NCBI RefSeq assembly: GCF_034439435.1
Contig: NZ_JAPCKJ010000001.1
Location: forward strand, 558,001 to 622,000
Direction of reading: 5' to 3'
DNA: 64,000 nt
Source of the DNA: Sarcina sp034439435
Lineage (GTDB): Bacteria > Bacillota > Clostridia > Clostridiales > Clostridiaceae
The notes beneath the pieces are model-generated. The model made no database searches, was not told the origin of the DNA, and saw only the letters and a program-made list of their open reading frames with translations. How positions within the stretch are numbered: position 1 is the first letter of the stretch; the number at the start of each line of letters is the position of its first letter. A program made the translations under genes and the position numbers. Positions 1 to 8,283 of the stretch are shown piece by piece.

Positions 1-1237
1 ACCATCCTAATGAAAATCCTTTTTCCTTTCTGCTTCCTAGCCATTTATCAGATATTTCTTTTAATTGACTTATTACTTCCTTATTGAAAGGTGGTTCTAT
101 AATCTGAAAACTATAACCTTCTCTTTCAACTCTTCTTAAGGTGTTTCTAAAAGCACTTTTTTTGGAACCAACTAAGTTAAATTCCTCTAAATTTACTACT
201 GCCTCTTCTCCTATTTTAAAGAAATAGTATCCCGCATCATGATAAGTAGAAAAGTTTTTTTCTTCTATTTCATAGAAAACAACATCATATCCATATAGAT
301 CTGTAAACTCTTGAAATTCTTCTATACTACTATATAGATTTTCTCTAGTGGCTATAGGATCTCCTAAAACTATTATTTTATCTTTGTATTTACTATACAT
401 TATTAATGATTTACCTTCATTAGCCCAAAAGACTTTCTTATCTTTTAAATAAACTAAATGAGAAAATATAGTTCCATAATCTATTTCACTATAAAACTTT
501 GATATCTTATCTAAATCTGCATCCATATATCTCTCATCCTTTTCTATTTTAGGCATAGTCAAATACCATATTATAACGAATATTATGAATGCTATATAGG
601 TATATAAAGCTATTCTTAAATAGCCTCTAGTATTTTGGAAAAAATCTACATAATACCTATAGTTTCTGCTAAAATGTATATTAAACTTATGTATAAAGCT
701 TGCAAATATAATTATTACAAATAAAAAAATAATTAATATTGTGCTTAATTTAGTTAATTTCATTGGAATACTTTCTCTATAAAAGCTTTTCTTTGATAAT
801 ATTAACAGAATTATAACTCCTAAAATAAATATTCCTTCTGTGTAATCTAAATCTTTTATAAATGCAAAGGCTCCCCCAATTATAAGTAATGTTAGTGTAA
901 CATAATAAGCTCTTTTAACTTTGAAGAAAACTTCCCTTGAAGTCATTATTAACATCAATCCAATTAAAACTGAAGCTCTATGTGAAAATCTTAAAAAGGA
1001 TAAACTATATATAGTATCCAAAAATTTTATTTTATAAAATATTGTAGGATAAATTCCTGAAACTATTAAAAGAACACCACTTAAAAATACTAGAGCAGAT
1101 ACTATTATATTTGATATATCACTTAGTATTTTATAATTCTTTAATAATTTTTTTATATTTTCATAATTCTTTTTATCTCTTAAAAACCTAATAGCATTTT
1201 TCACACTATTATAACTCTTTTTTAGTGAATCCCACAT
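1..1237 (-). CDS. Short MprF-like DUF2156 membrane protein (partial, 3' end off window)
   Basis: The reading frame starts at ATG 1237 behind AAAGGAG and runs open for 412 codons to the window edge, so the C-terminus is missing. Residues about 43-230 hold roughly six hydrophobic membrane segments. From about residue 240 the sequence matches the cytoplasmic domain of phosphatidylglycerol lysyltransferases (DUF2156): 'LGDPIA' near 291, 'FFKIGEEA' near 339 and 'WLGSRKEKGFSLG' near 399-411. Known MprF proteins transfer Lys or Ala from tRNA to phosphatidylglycerol and flip the product, which protects against cationic peptides. Full MprF has about 14 membrane spans; this one has fewer, so it may lack the full flippase. 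The substrate amino acid cannot be told from the sequence. Confidence 0.8.
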   Translation of the reverse strand, partial: MWDSLKKSYNSVKNAIRFLRDKKNYENIKKLLKNYKILSDISNIIVSALVFLSGVLLIVSGIYPTIFYKIKFLDTIYSLSFLRFSHRASVLIGLMLIMTSREVFFKVKRAYYVTLTLLIIGGAFAFIKDLDYTEGIFILGVIILLILSKKSFYRESIPMKLTKLSTILIIFLFVIIIFASFIHKFNIHFSRNYRYYVDFFQNTRGYLRIALYTYIAFIIFVIIWYLTMPKIEKDERYMDADLDKISKFYSEIDYGTIFSHLVYLKDKKVFWANEGKSLIMYSKYKDKIIVLGDPIATRENLYSSIEEFQEFTDLYGYDVVFYEIEEKNFSTYHDAGYYFFKIGEEAVVNLEEFNLVGSKKSAFRNTLRRVEREGYSFQIIEPPFNKEVISQLKEISDKWLGSRKEKGFSLGW

Positions 1238-1355
1238 ATTATCTCCTTTCTTTGAAGAATGCATTAATTTGTTATCAAATTATTCATATTTAACTTGTAT
1301 ATAGTATATAAAATTTTACTTTATAAAGCAAATCACTCTCTATACTTATAAAAAT

Positions 1356-1390
1356 AAAAGTAGGGTCTAAAATTAATATTCCCTACTTTT
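1356..1390 (-). terminator. Rho-independent terminator of the thioredoxin gene
   Basis: A perfect 10-bp stem (1356-1365 with 1381-1390) with a 15-nt loop is followed on the minus strand by an A/T-rich tract. It lies 21 nt after the stop codon of the thioredoxin-like gene. Confidence 0.65.
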
Positions 1391-1410
1391 TAAATATATT
1401 TACTTATTTT

Positions 1411-1734
1411 CTATTGATAAAGTTTAAAATATCTATCCATAACCTTTTCTAGTTCAACAACACTTATATACTTAGCTTCCCTTAAGATTTCTTTACCATC
1501 TATATAAAGTATAATTGCTGGAAACATAAAAATACTTAACTGTGCTACTATATCTATACTTTTATCTGCTTCAACCTCAACCATTTTTGCATTTTCATAT
1601 TTTTTTATTAGTTCCTCAATCTTAGGTTTCAAAACTCCACATGCACAACAAGTGTTAGTACTTAAATAAACTAATCTTATTCCTCTTTCTCCACAAAAAT
1701 CTTTAAACTCATTCTCATTATCAATAATCCTCAT
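1411..1734 (-). CDS. Small thioredoxin-family protein
   Basis: This 107-residue protein has the length of a single thioredoxin domain. A redox CxxC is formed by C29-C-A-C32 after a beta strand, and a candidate cis-proline sits in 'FMFPAI' in the second half, as in thioredoxins. The usual Trp before the active site is missing ('NTCCAC' instead of 'WCGPC'), so it is a divergent member and its partner is unknown. It has no signal peptide and should be cytoplasmic. The start ATG 1734 follows AAAGAAGATGAG. A 25-bp perfect inverted repeat ends only 16 nt upstream of the start codon, so the gene is either co-transcribed with the esterase upstream or has a very short leader. Confidence 0.75.
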   Translation of the reverse strand: MRIIDNENEFKDFCGERGIRLVYLSTNTCCACGVLKPKIEELIKKYENAKMVEVEADKSIDIVAQLSIFMFPAIILYIDGKEILREAKYISVVELEKVMDRYFKLYQ

Positions 1735-1750
1735 AATCTCATCTTCTTTC

Positions 1751-1805
1751 TAATTATGTATAAAGGGATGAATTTCTATAAAATTCATCCCTTTATACAT
1801 AATTA
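1751..1805. repeat. 25-bp perfect inverted repeat between esterase and thioredoxin genes
   Basis: Arms 1751-1775 and 1781-1805 are exactly complementary around the 5-nt loop CTATA. It would form a very stable hairpin in the transcript from the esterase gene. Neither side has a run of T, so it is not a textbook Rho-independent terminator, although it sits 25 nt past the esterase stop codon. It may be an RNA stabiliser or processing site, or a weak terminator. Confidence 0.9.
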
Positions 1806-1830
1806 TATCAGTAATAAAATAATATTCAAT

Positions 1831-2793
1831 TTAAACATTTATTGCCCATTGATATATCCTATCATTTAATTTCGGCAAATAAGGCTCATGTCCATAATCA
1901 GGATACAAAACTAGTTCTTTTTCACAAAGTATATTGTTATATGCTGCAAACTGAGTTGATGGAGGACATATATCATCCATTAGGCCTATTGCCATATTTA
2001 CCTTTCCTTTTATTCTATGGGCCATATTTTTTATATCAATATATCCTAAAGTATTAAAGACATATTCTTCATTTTCATGATTTGGATCTATGAATTTAAA
2101 ATATCTTTTTAACTCATCATAAGCTTCCCCGCCTAAATCCATAAACCACACTCTTTTATAATCGCATAAAAATGGATAATATGCATATACTCCTTTAATT
2201 CTATTTTCTAAAGCAGCACAGGCTAAAGACAATGCTCCTCCCTGTGATCCTCCTGTAGTAATAACTCTATCTTCATCTACACATTCCATATTCATTATAA
2301 TTCTAGCAAGAACTACAGTATCTAAGAATATATTTTTAAATAATAATTTTTCTCTTCCTTCAACTAATCCTCTTACTATGTGTCCTTTTACTGTAATTCC
2401 TTTAACCCCTCCAACATCTTCTGATAAACCAGCTTGTCCTCTACAATCCATAGATATTACGCACATTCCACTAGCTACATAATGAAGTTTATTGCTCCAA
2501 TCAGTACTTCTTCCTTGGTAACCATGGAATTCTAGTAATGCTGGCATTTTTCCTTTAACCCCTTTAGGTTTCATAAATTTAGCATATATCTTCGCTCCAT
2601 CTATACTATTAAAGTATAAATCATAACATTCAGCTATAGGACTTTGAAAATCAGCCTTTTTCATTTCAACCTTAACATCTAAGTTATCCAATTCTTTTAA
2701 CTGCTTATCCCAAAATTCATCAAAATCTTTAGGTAAAGGACTAACTCCTTTATACTCATAAAGCTTTTCTAAAGACATATCTAACATTGGCAT
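1831..2793 (-). CDS. Acetyl xylan esterase / cephalosporin-C deacetylase (CE7 family)
   Basis: A 320-residue alpha/beta hydrolase with the full CE7 signature: RGQ at 118-120, the nucleophile elbow GGSQGG with Ser183, Asp273 in 'GLMDDICPPST' and His302 in 'YGHEP'. CE7 enzymes remove acetyl groups from short xylo-oligosaccharides, other acetylated sugars and cephalosporin C. No signal peptide is present, so it would act on imported sugars in the cytoplasm, as other CE7 enzymes do. Length is typical (about 320). The start ATG 2793 has a GGGGG-rich ribosome site. The gene stands alone with its own promoter and a LacI-type operator-like palindrome just downstream of the start point, which suggests sugar-responsive repression. 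Confidence 0.9.
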   Translation of the reverse strand: MPMLDMSLEKLYEYKGVSPLPKDFDEFWDKQLKELDNLDVKVEMKKADFQSPIAECYDLYFNSIDGAKIYAKFMKPKGVKGKMPALLEFHGYQGRSTDWSNKLHYVASGMCVISMDCRGQAGLSEDVGGVKGITVKGHIVRGLVEGREKLLFKNIFLDTVVLARIIMNMECVDEDRVITTGGSQGGALSLACAALENRIKGVYAYYPFLCDYKRVWFMDLGGEAYDELKRYFKFIDPNHENEEYVFNTLGYIDIKNMAHRIKGKVNMAIGLMDDICPPSTQFAAYNNILCEKELVLYPDYGHEPYLPKLNDRIYQWAINV

Positions 2794-2892
2794 AATAATA
2801 TTCCCCCTACTCCCATAAACCTATAATATAAAAATAATTATTTTCCCCTATAAATAATTATTTTAGAGCTAAACTTTTAATCAGCATCTTAT

Positions 2893-2904
2893 TTAAACGT
2901 TTAA
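2893..2904. promoter_or_regulatory. LacI-family operator-like palindrome upstream of the esterase
   Basis: TTAAACGTTTAA is a perfect 12-bp palindrome with the central CG typical of LacI/CcpA-type operators. It lies at about +5 to +16 relative to the predicted start of the esterase promoter, a normal position for repression. It resembles the AACGTTTAC site in the rbs promoter. It is a poor match to a CcpA cre site at the outer bases. Confidence 0.5.
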
Positions 2905-2915
2905 CCAACATCTAA

Positions 2916-2944
2916 ATTTTACCATTAAATTGTATTTTTTTCAA
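2916..2944 (-). promoter_or_regulatory. Sigma-A type promoter of the esterase gene
   Basis: On the minus strand TTGAAA (2944-2939) and TAAAAT (2921-2916) are separated by 17 nt, with TGG just before the -10 (extended -10). Confidence 0.6.
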
Positions 2945-3015
2945 ATATTGAATTATAAATTCTATTTTCTATATTAATAATAAAGATTTTTCATCTTAAA
3001 ATCACCTAAAAAAAC

Positions 3016-3045
3016 GTTAGTTAGGAATAGAGTTTCCTAACTAAC
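3016..3045 (-). terminator. Terminator of the M14 carboxypeptidase gene
   Basis: A perfect 12-bp stem (3016-3027 with 3034-3045) with a 6-nt loop is followed on the minus strand by a run of seven T. Confidence 0.85.
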
Positions 3046-3073
3046 ATAAAATAACAAACTAATTTAAATCTAT

Positions 3074-6000
3074 CTATTCTTCTCTTTTCTTAGAAAATTT
3101 TAAGAAACATCCTCCAAGAGTTGATATAACTCCTAAAAGAATTACTCCTTCTCTGCCAAGTTCTACTCCTGTTTGTGGCAAAGAATCATTTTTGTCCTCA
3201 TCCTCAATATTATCGTCATTTCCACCATTGTTTTCATCATCATTTAAATCATCATCACCTTCATCATCTAAATCATCCTCTGGTATATTTATTTTAAATG
3301 AAAGCTTAATTTGATTTTTATTTCCAGCCTCATCTTCGGCTTCTACACTTAAAACATATTCTCCAGATTTCTCTATAGACTTTCCGTCCCATTCTTCTCC
3401 ATTTAATTCTATATAAAGTTTAGCGCCTTCCTCTGTTGTAACTATTGGAGTTACAGGTTTATCATAAGTCTTTCCATCTTCAACACCTTCTATTTTTATT
3501 TCTGGAGGTGTTATGTCCTTATTTTCATCATAAGTTGAAGAATATATCGTATTAGAAATTAATCTATATTTATGCTGAGGATGGGCTTTATTCATTAAGT
3601 TATCAGCAAATAAAGTTACATTTTTCCCATTTATCTCTTCCGTAAAAGCCATTACCTTTCCCTTTGCTTTTTCATTGTTAGGCCACCATCCAGCAACAAA
3701 GAAATCCTCTTCATCGCTTATTTTCCCAAGCACTTTAGCATTCTCTGAAACACTTGAAATCCAAGCTCCGTTAGCTGTATATATTAGTTCTTCCTCATCA
3801 TATCCAGATGTTATTACACTATCTAAGTTATAAATTCCTTTTACTAACCCTTCATGATATCCATATTGATCTGTTGTTTCATAATCAAATTTTGGTATTA
3901 TATTACTACTTTTAACAGCATCTAAGGACCACATTCCTATTCCTAAATAATCCTTATCTTCATTTAGATAATCTAAAGTAGCATTTCCATAATCATCTAC
4001 TATTATAGTTGCATCATCAACAGGAACTAATTCAAATCCAAGTTCCTTTAAAATCCATGTACTTTGAGCTGAACCAATATTCGCAACCTTAGGTTTCTCT
4101 AAAGTCTCACTCTTAATTTCCTCATTAGCTTTTTCCACTTCTAAATAATATTCATTACATAATTCTTTAAGATCATTAACTTCGACTAAAAAATCTCCCT
4201 TAGAAAAATCATCTCCTGAATTTAAAATGACTTCTACTTCTTCTCCATTTTCAAGAAGTTTATTTACAGCCTTTATAGTATCTGTACTTGTATTTTCTAA
4301 AACAACCTCATCTCCATCTTCAAAAATAGTTATAGGTTTTTTCACATCTTTTACAGTATCATATTTGTTTTTAAATACATCAGCTTGTCTAACTTCATAT
4401 TCATCAAATCCTCTAAGAGCTGGGAAATTAACAACAATTTCTGCATACATTTCATCAAAATCTGAAACATCATATCCATCATATAAAAGCATATTAGCTA
4501 ATCCTCTCTTAGCTTGATGCATGTCCACAATATAGCTTCCCTTTGGATATTTTGTTTCATTTATCTCTACATCCTCAGTTGTAATGCCAACTTTAACCCC
4601 ATTTCTTAAAAGATGTTCAACCATATTATAAACTTCTAATACGTTTTTTTGTAATTCATCATCTACTGGTAAAACATAATATTCAGGGAAGAAGTTTTCA
4701 TTATCTCCTCTTGGTCTTCCAACTGATTCGCCTGCCTGATTCACAAGATATTTATCCACTGTCTCCTTTGCATCTATTCCCTTAATACCACGATCAAGAT
4801 ATTCTAACTGATTTAAAAATAATTCATCTTTATTGTTTTGGATATAATTCATTGAACCAAAAAGTCCATAAACTAAAGCATTAACACTCTCTTCATTTAG
4901 CTCTGGTATTTCGATTGTATGTCCTAAAGAACCATGATGCATTGCAAAAACCGGTGTATATGATGGACCGCCATCATCCCATCCTGTCTCATAGTCTTCA
5001 TAGGGAATTAGATAACTATCATATTTACTATTAGCAATTCCACTTTTACCAAATATATTGGCTTGTTCTAGCATTTTATCTACTAATAAATCATACTCAT
5101 AATTTGGATCATGAGGTGGAGTACAAGGTTCTATTAAAAATCCTGATACAAAGCCATGTAATTCTAAAAAGCTTATAGGATTCCACTTAGCAATTTCTTC
5201 TACAACTATTCTAGTTTCTTTTTGTGTTTGATACCCATTATCTCTATTTAAATCAAATCCATTTGCATTCTGTCTTTTATTATAGTATCTTCCATCTGGG
5301 TTCTCTGTTAAATTCAAAAGAATTATAACATCCTCTAAAAGATCATCAATATTTAATGTTTCTTCCTTAGTTCCACCTTGAAGATTTTTATCATCAATTG
5401 CCACATTATAAGTTATATTTTCCTCTGTGGTTAGTTTTTTTAGAGTTTCTATCTGAGCATCAACTCCTGGAGTTTCATCTGGATGAATATTATTTATAAA
5501 CATTGGAACTTTATAATCCCCTAAACTTCCATCCTTCATCATACTTTGAAGTTTCTCAGGATTATCATTCATAAGTGGTACAATTTCATTTAAATACTTA
5601 TCAACAGAAACTTTATCCTTTGCCATAATAACAAAATGCATATCTCTTCCTTCTACAGATTGTCCCAAAACTTCATATTCTAAATATATATCTTTTCTAG
5701 CATTTTTAAATATTTCATCTACTGCTGGCTTTAATTCATCATATTTTTTATAACTATCATACACATTTAACTTCATTGATGTTTTTTTACTCTCACCTGA
5801 AACTGAATCATTGATTTCAAGCTCATAATCCCCTATTAACTTTGGAAATTCTCTTCTATATCTTGAAGCATCTTCTGTTCCATATAACAGCTTAAACTTT
5901 AAAGTAGCCTTAAGCTTATTTCCTTCAACTACTGGTTCCTCAAGAAATTCTATATAATTTTCACCTGTATAAGTTCCATCTTCTATATTCCAAGTTTTCC

Positions 6001-6361
6001 ACTCCTCAAACTCTTTGCCCCCAAGAGTCCAGACTAAATTCTCAACTTGAATGTTATTTTTAAACTCAACCTCTACCTCAATCTCTCTTTCATCAGTCAT
6101 AGATATTAAGTTATTACTTAAGATTATTCCCTCAGCAATATTTTTATTTTCCTCTTCCTCTACTAGAAGTTCTTTTTCCTCATTTTCATTTAAAGTTTCA
6201 TTAGAATCATAATCCCCATTATTACTTCTAATCTCTTCTGAAATGACTACATTTTCTCCTTCCAAAACTTCCTCTGCTGAAACACTAATAATAAAATTAT
6301 TTAGTAAAAGACTAAAAGATATTGCCCCTGCTAAAATAGTCTTCAACTTATTATTTTTCAT
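3074..6361 (-). CDS. LPXTG-anchored M14-family zinc carboxypeptidase
   Basis: This 1095-residue secreted protein starts with a Sec signal peptide ending near residue 30 ('SVSAEE'). The M14 peptidase core shows the zinc ligands H293 and E296 ('HPDETPG') and H402 ('ELHG'), 'DLNRDNG' with the substrate-binding Arg, and a candidate catalytic Glu484 ('HTIEIPE'). Near the C-terminus there is an Ig-like domain (from about residue 960, 'DITPPEIKIEG'), then an Asp/Glu/Asn-rich spacer and the sortase signal LPQTG at 1061-1065 followed by a hydrophobic stretch and KKRE. It should be attached to peptidoglycan by sortase and trim peptides or proteins outside the cell. The exact substrate is unknown. The start follows AAGGGGG, and the gene is monocistronic with its own promoter and terminator. 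Confidence 0.88.
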   Translation of the reverse strand: MKNNKLKTILAGAISFSLLLNNFIISVSAEEVLEGENVVISEEIRSNNGDYDSNETLNENEEKELLVEEEENKNIAEGIILSNNLISMTDEREIEVEVEFKNNIQVENLVWTLGGKEFEEWKTWNIEDGTYTGENYIEFLEEPVVEGNKLKATLKFKLLYGTEDASRYRREFPKLIGDYELEINDSVSGESKKTSMKLNVYDSYKKYDELKPAVDEIFKNARKDIYLEYEVLGQSVEGRDMHFVIMAKDKVSVDKYLNEIVPLMNDNPEKLQSMMKDGSLGDYKVPMFINNIHPDETPGVDAQIETLKKLTTEENITYNVAIDDKNLQGGTKEETLNIDDLLEDVIILLNLTENPDGRYYNKRQNANGFDLNRDNGYQTQKETRIVVEEIAKWNPISFLELHGFVSGFLIEPCTPPHDPNYEYDLLVDKMLEQANIFGKSGIANSKYDSYLIPYEDYETGWDDGGPSYTPVFAMHHGSLGHTIEIPELNEESVNALVYGLFGSMNYIQNNKDELFLNQLEYLDRGIKGIDAKETVDKYLVNQAGESVGRPRGDNENFFPEYYVLPVDDELQKNVLEVYNMVEHLLRNGVKVGITTEDVEINETKYPKGSYIVDMHQAKRGLANMLLYDGYDVSDFDEMYAEIVVNFPALRGFDEYEVRQADVFKNKYDTVKDVKKPITIFEDGDEVVLENTSTDTIKAVNKLLENGEEVEVILNSGDDFSKGDFLVEVNDLKELCNEYYLEVEKANEEIKSETLEKPKVANIGSAQSTWILKELGFELVPVDDATIIVDDYGNATLDYLNEDKDYLGIGMWSLDAVKSSNIIPKFDYETTDQYGYHEGLVKGIYNLDSVITSGYDEEELIYTANGAWISSVSENAKVLGKISDEEDFFVAGWWPNNEKAKGKVMAFTEEINGKNVTLFADNLMNKAHPQHKYRLISNTIYSSTYDENKDITPPEIKIEGVEDGKTYDKPVTPIVTTEEGAKLYIELNGEEWDGKSIEKSGEYVLSVEAEDEAGNKNQIKLSFKINIPEDDLDDEGDDDLNDDENNGGNDDNIEDEDKNDSLPQTGVELGREGVILLGVISTLGGCFLKFSKKREE

Positions 6362-6417
6362 TTCTTTGCCCCCTTTATTTATTTGTATATTTATTGCTTA
6401 TTGCTTTTACAAAATTT

Positions 6418-6446
6418 ATTATATTGTATATTTATTCACTTTTCAA
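6418..6446 (-). promoter_or_regulatory. Strong promoter of the M14 carboxypeptidase gene
   Basis: On the minus strand TTGAAA (6446-6441) and TATAAT (6423-6418) are spaced by 17 nt, a near-consensus sigma-A promoter about 55 nt upstream of the start codon. Confidence 0.75.
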
Positions 6447-6570
6447 GAAAATATTGCATAAATATAATATAAACTTTTTATATCATTTAAAACATAACAT
6501 TGTATTGATTACTTTTAGTAGAACATTAAAAATTTCATATTGCTAAACAACGAATAATTATTCACCAAAT

Positions 6571-6614
6571 ACTGTATATTTATATATGATGAACATTATA
6601 TATAAATATACAGT
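6571..6614. repeat. 17-bp AT-rich perfect inverted repeat
   Basis: Arms 6571-6587 and 6598-6614 begin and end with ACTGTATA/TATACAGT and are perfectly complementary around a 10-nt spacer. It is placed in the middle of the divergent region, so a regulator binding site is possible; no T-run accompanies it. Confidence 0.8.
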
Positions 6615-6799
6615 AAAATGTGCTTTTAAAATAAATCATCTTCTTTAAAAAATTCCAAATTCAGTAAAAATATTTTTAATTTTATTAAAAAATTTACTCT
6701 TAATATAAATAATGTACATCTATTAAAATACATATTAAATTATAATTCTTATTGATGATTTTCTTTCTCATCAATATATAAAATTAAGGAGATTAGTAC

Positions 6800-7663
6800 A
6801 TGGATAAAAAGAAAAAAATAATCAGCTCAATTATTGGAATTATAATTGTTCTTATTGGTGGATATTTTGGAATAGATTTAACACAAAACTCTAAGTCACC
6901 TAATGATGAAAAGCTTATGATTTCATACATGGATGTTGGACAAGGGGATGCAGCTTATATAAATGTAAATGGAAATGATATTTTAATAGATGCTGGTCCA
7001 AGAAGCAATTCTAAAGAACTTCTTGAACAATTAAAAGCTAAGAATATTGATGACTTTGAACTAGTTATTGCAACCCATCCACACGAAGATCATATAGGGG
7101 GAATGGTTGACGTATTTAAAGAATACAAAGTTAAGAGCTTTTATTCTCCTAAGGTTACACATACAACTAAAACGTACGAAAATCTTGTTAAAGCAGTAAA
7201 AGATGAAGGATTAAAAATAAATGAACTAAAAGGTGGCATGGTTATAGACTTAGGAGATGGAGCTAATTTTGAAGTATTTACTCCTCAAAACTCAAATTAT
7301 GAAGAACTTAATGACTATTCACCTATAATGAAATTAAACTTTGATAAAACATCTTATTTATTTACTGGTGATGCAGAAAAAATTGCTGAAAATGAAGCTC
7401 TAACTAAATATAAAGATTCTCTTGATTCTGATGTCATTAAATTTGGTCATCATGGTTCAAGTAGTTCATCAAGCTCTGCCTTCATTGAAGCTGTTTCTCC
7501 AAAGTATGGAATAATCAGCTGTGCTAAAGATAATAAATATGGACATCCTCACAGAGAAACTTTAGATATAATCAAAAAGTATAATATAAAAACTTTTAGA
7601 ACTGATATAGATGGCGAAATAATATTGACTTCAGACGGAAAAAATATAGTATTTAACAAATAA
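6800..7663 (+). CDS. ComEC-like metallo-beta-lactamase fold hydrolase, membrane-anchored
   Basis: A 287-residue protein with one N-terminal hydrophobic segment (residues about 8-26) and an MBL domain like the C-terminal domain of ComEC. The metal motif HxHxDH is complete (H93, H95, D97, H98), preceded by 'DVGQGDA' (45-51) and 'LIDAG' (62-66), and followed by 'FTGDAEK' and 'FGHHGS', where the further ligands lie. Stand-alone members of this family are secreted or surface proteins and many have nuclease or phosphodiesterase activity; the substrate here is not known. The start ATG follows AAGGAG with normal spacing. The gene is monocistronic and shares a bidirectional terminator with the DUF3783 gene. 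Confidence 0.85.
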   Translation: MDKKKKIISSIIGIIIVLIGGYFGIDLTQNSKSPNDEKLMISYMDVGQGDAAYINVNGNDILIDAGPRSNSKELLEQLKAKNIDDFELVIATHPHEDHIGGMVDVFKEYKVKSFYSPKVTHTTKTYENLVKAVKDEGLKINELKGGMVIDLGDGANFEVFTPQNSNYEELNDYSPIMKLNFDKTSYLFTGDAEKIAENEALTKYKDSLDSDVIKFGHHGSSSSSSSAFIEAVSPKYGIISCAKDNKYGHPHRETLDIIKKYNIKTFRTDIDGEIILTSDGKNIVFNK

Positions 7664-7664
7664 A

Positions 7665-7695
7665 AAAAGACACTAGTTTTTAACTAGTGTCTTTT
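7665..7695. terminator. Bidirectional terminator between the MBL and DUF3783 genes
   Basis: A 14-bp perfect stem (7665-7678 with 7682-7695) with a TTT loop has A-runs on the left and T-runs on the right, so it can stop transcription from both converging genes. Confidence 0.9.
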
Positions 7696-7708
7696 AATTC
7701 CTTATAAT

Positions 7709-8137
7709 TTAAGCTTCTTCATGAGTAGTCATATCACCTGATTTTAAAGCTCTTCTTTCAGCTATTAAATTCTTAACTAAAACATCAATAGTCCAATTAA
7801 TAGATGTTTCTGTAACCATTGCAACTAATGGTCTTTGTATTCCTACCTTTTTTAAGTTTTCTAAAAATATATGCACTTTTCCTGGAGCTGTAGCATTAAA
7901 TATTATGGCTCTTTCCTTAACGCCTTCCCCTTCTTTGCTTTCCATTTTATCTTCTAATATATTCTTTATAGTTTCTTCTCCATTTTTAGAGCTTAAAACT
8001 ATTTGATCTTTTATTCCCATTATTCTAGCAAAGTTTTGTATCTTTTTTAATTCTTTATTTCCAAAGTTATATAGAATTACACAACTTCTACCTTCTTGTT
8101 CACTTCTATCTGAAATATCTATTCTTTCAAATGACAT
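7709..8137 (-). CDS. DUF3783 domain-containing protein
   Basis: A 142-residue soluble protein that resembles the DUF3783 family found in Clostridia: an N-terminal part of about 50 residues ('SCVILYNFGNKELKKIQ'), a middle segment, and a C-terminal segment containing 'RPLVAMVTETSINWTI' near residues 101-116. No catalytic motif, signal peptide or membrane segment is seen. The start ATG 8137 follows AAAGGAG. It is monocistronic, convergent with the MBL gene. Its function is not known. Confidence 0.75.
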   Translation of the reverse strand: MSFERIDISDRSEQEGRSCVILYNFGNKELKKIQNFARIMGIKDQIVLSSKNGEETIKNILEDKMESKEGEGVKERAIIFNATAPGKVHIFLENLKKVGIQRPLVAMVTETSINWTIDVLVKNLIAERRALKSGDMTTHEEA

Positions 8138-8283
8138 AATTAATTCTCCTTTAATAACAAATTATAATTATTATTTAATATCAATTATATCATATTTAAA
8201 TTAATAATTATATAATCTAAAATTATGTTTTAAATTAATACTAATTTTTAGCTAATCAAATATATTAAATTTTAAATTATCAT

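Larger units (their letters stand above)
6362..6799. other. 438-bp divergent intergenic region
   Basis: This gap separates the minus-strand carboxypeptidase from the plus-strand MBL gene. It contains the carboxypeptidase promoter (6418-6446), a 17-bp perfect inverted repeat (6571-6614), a TATAAT at 6741-6746 without a convincing -35, and a 9-bp hairpin (6750-6758 with 6768-6776) in what would be the MBL leader. No coding frame with a ribosome site was found. Confidence 0.6.
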
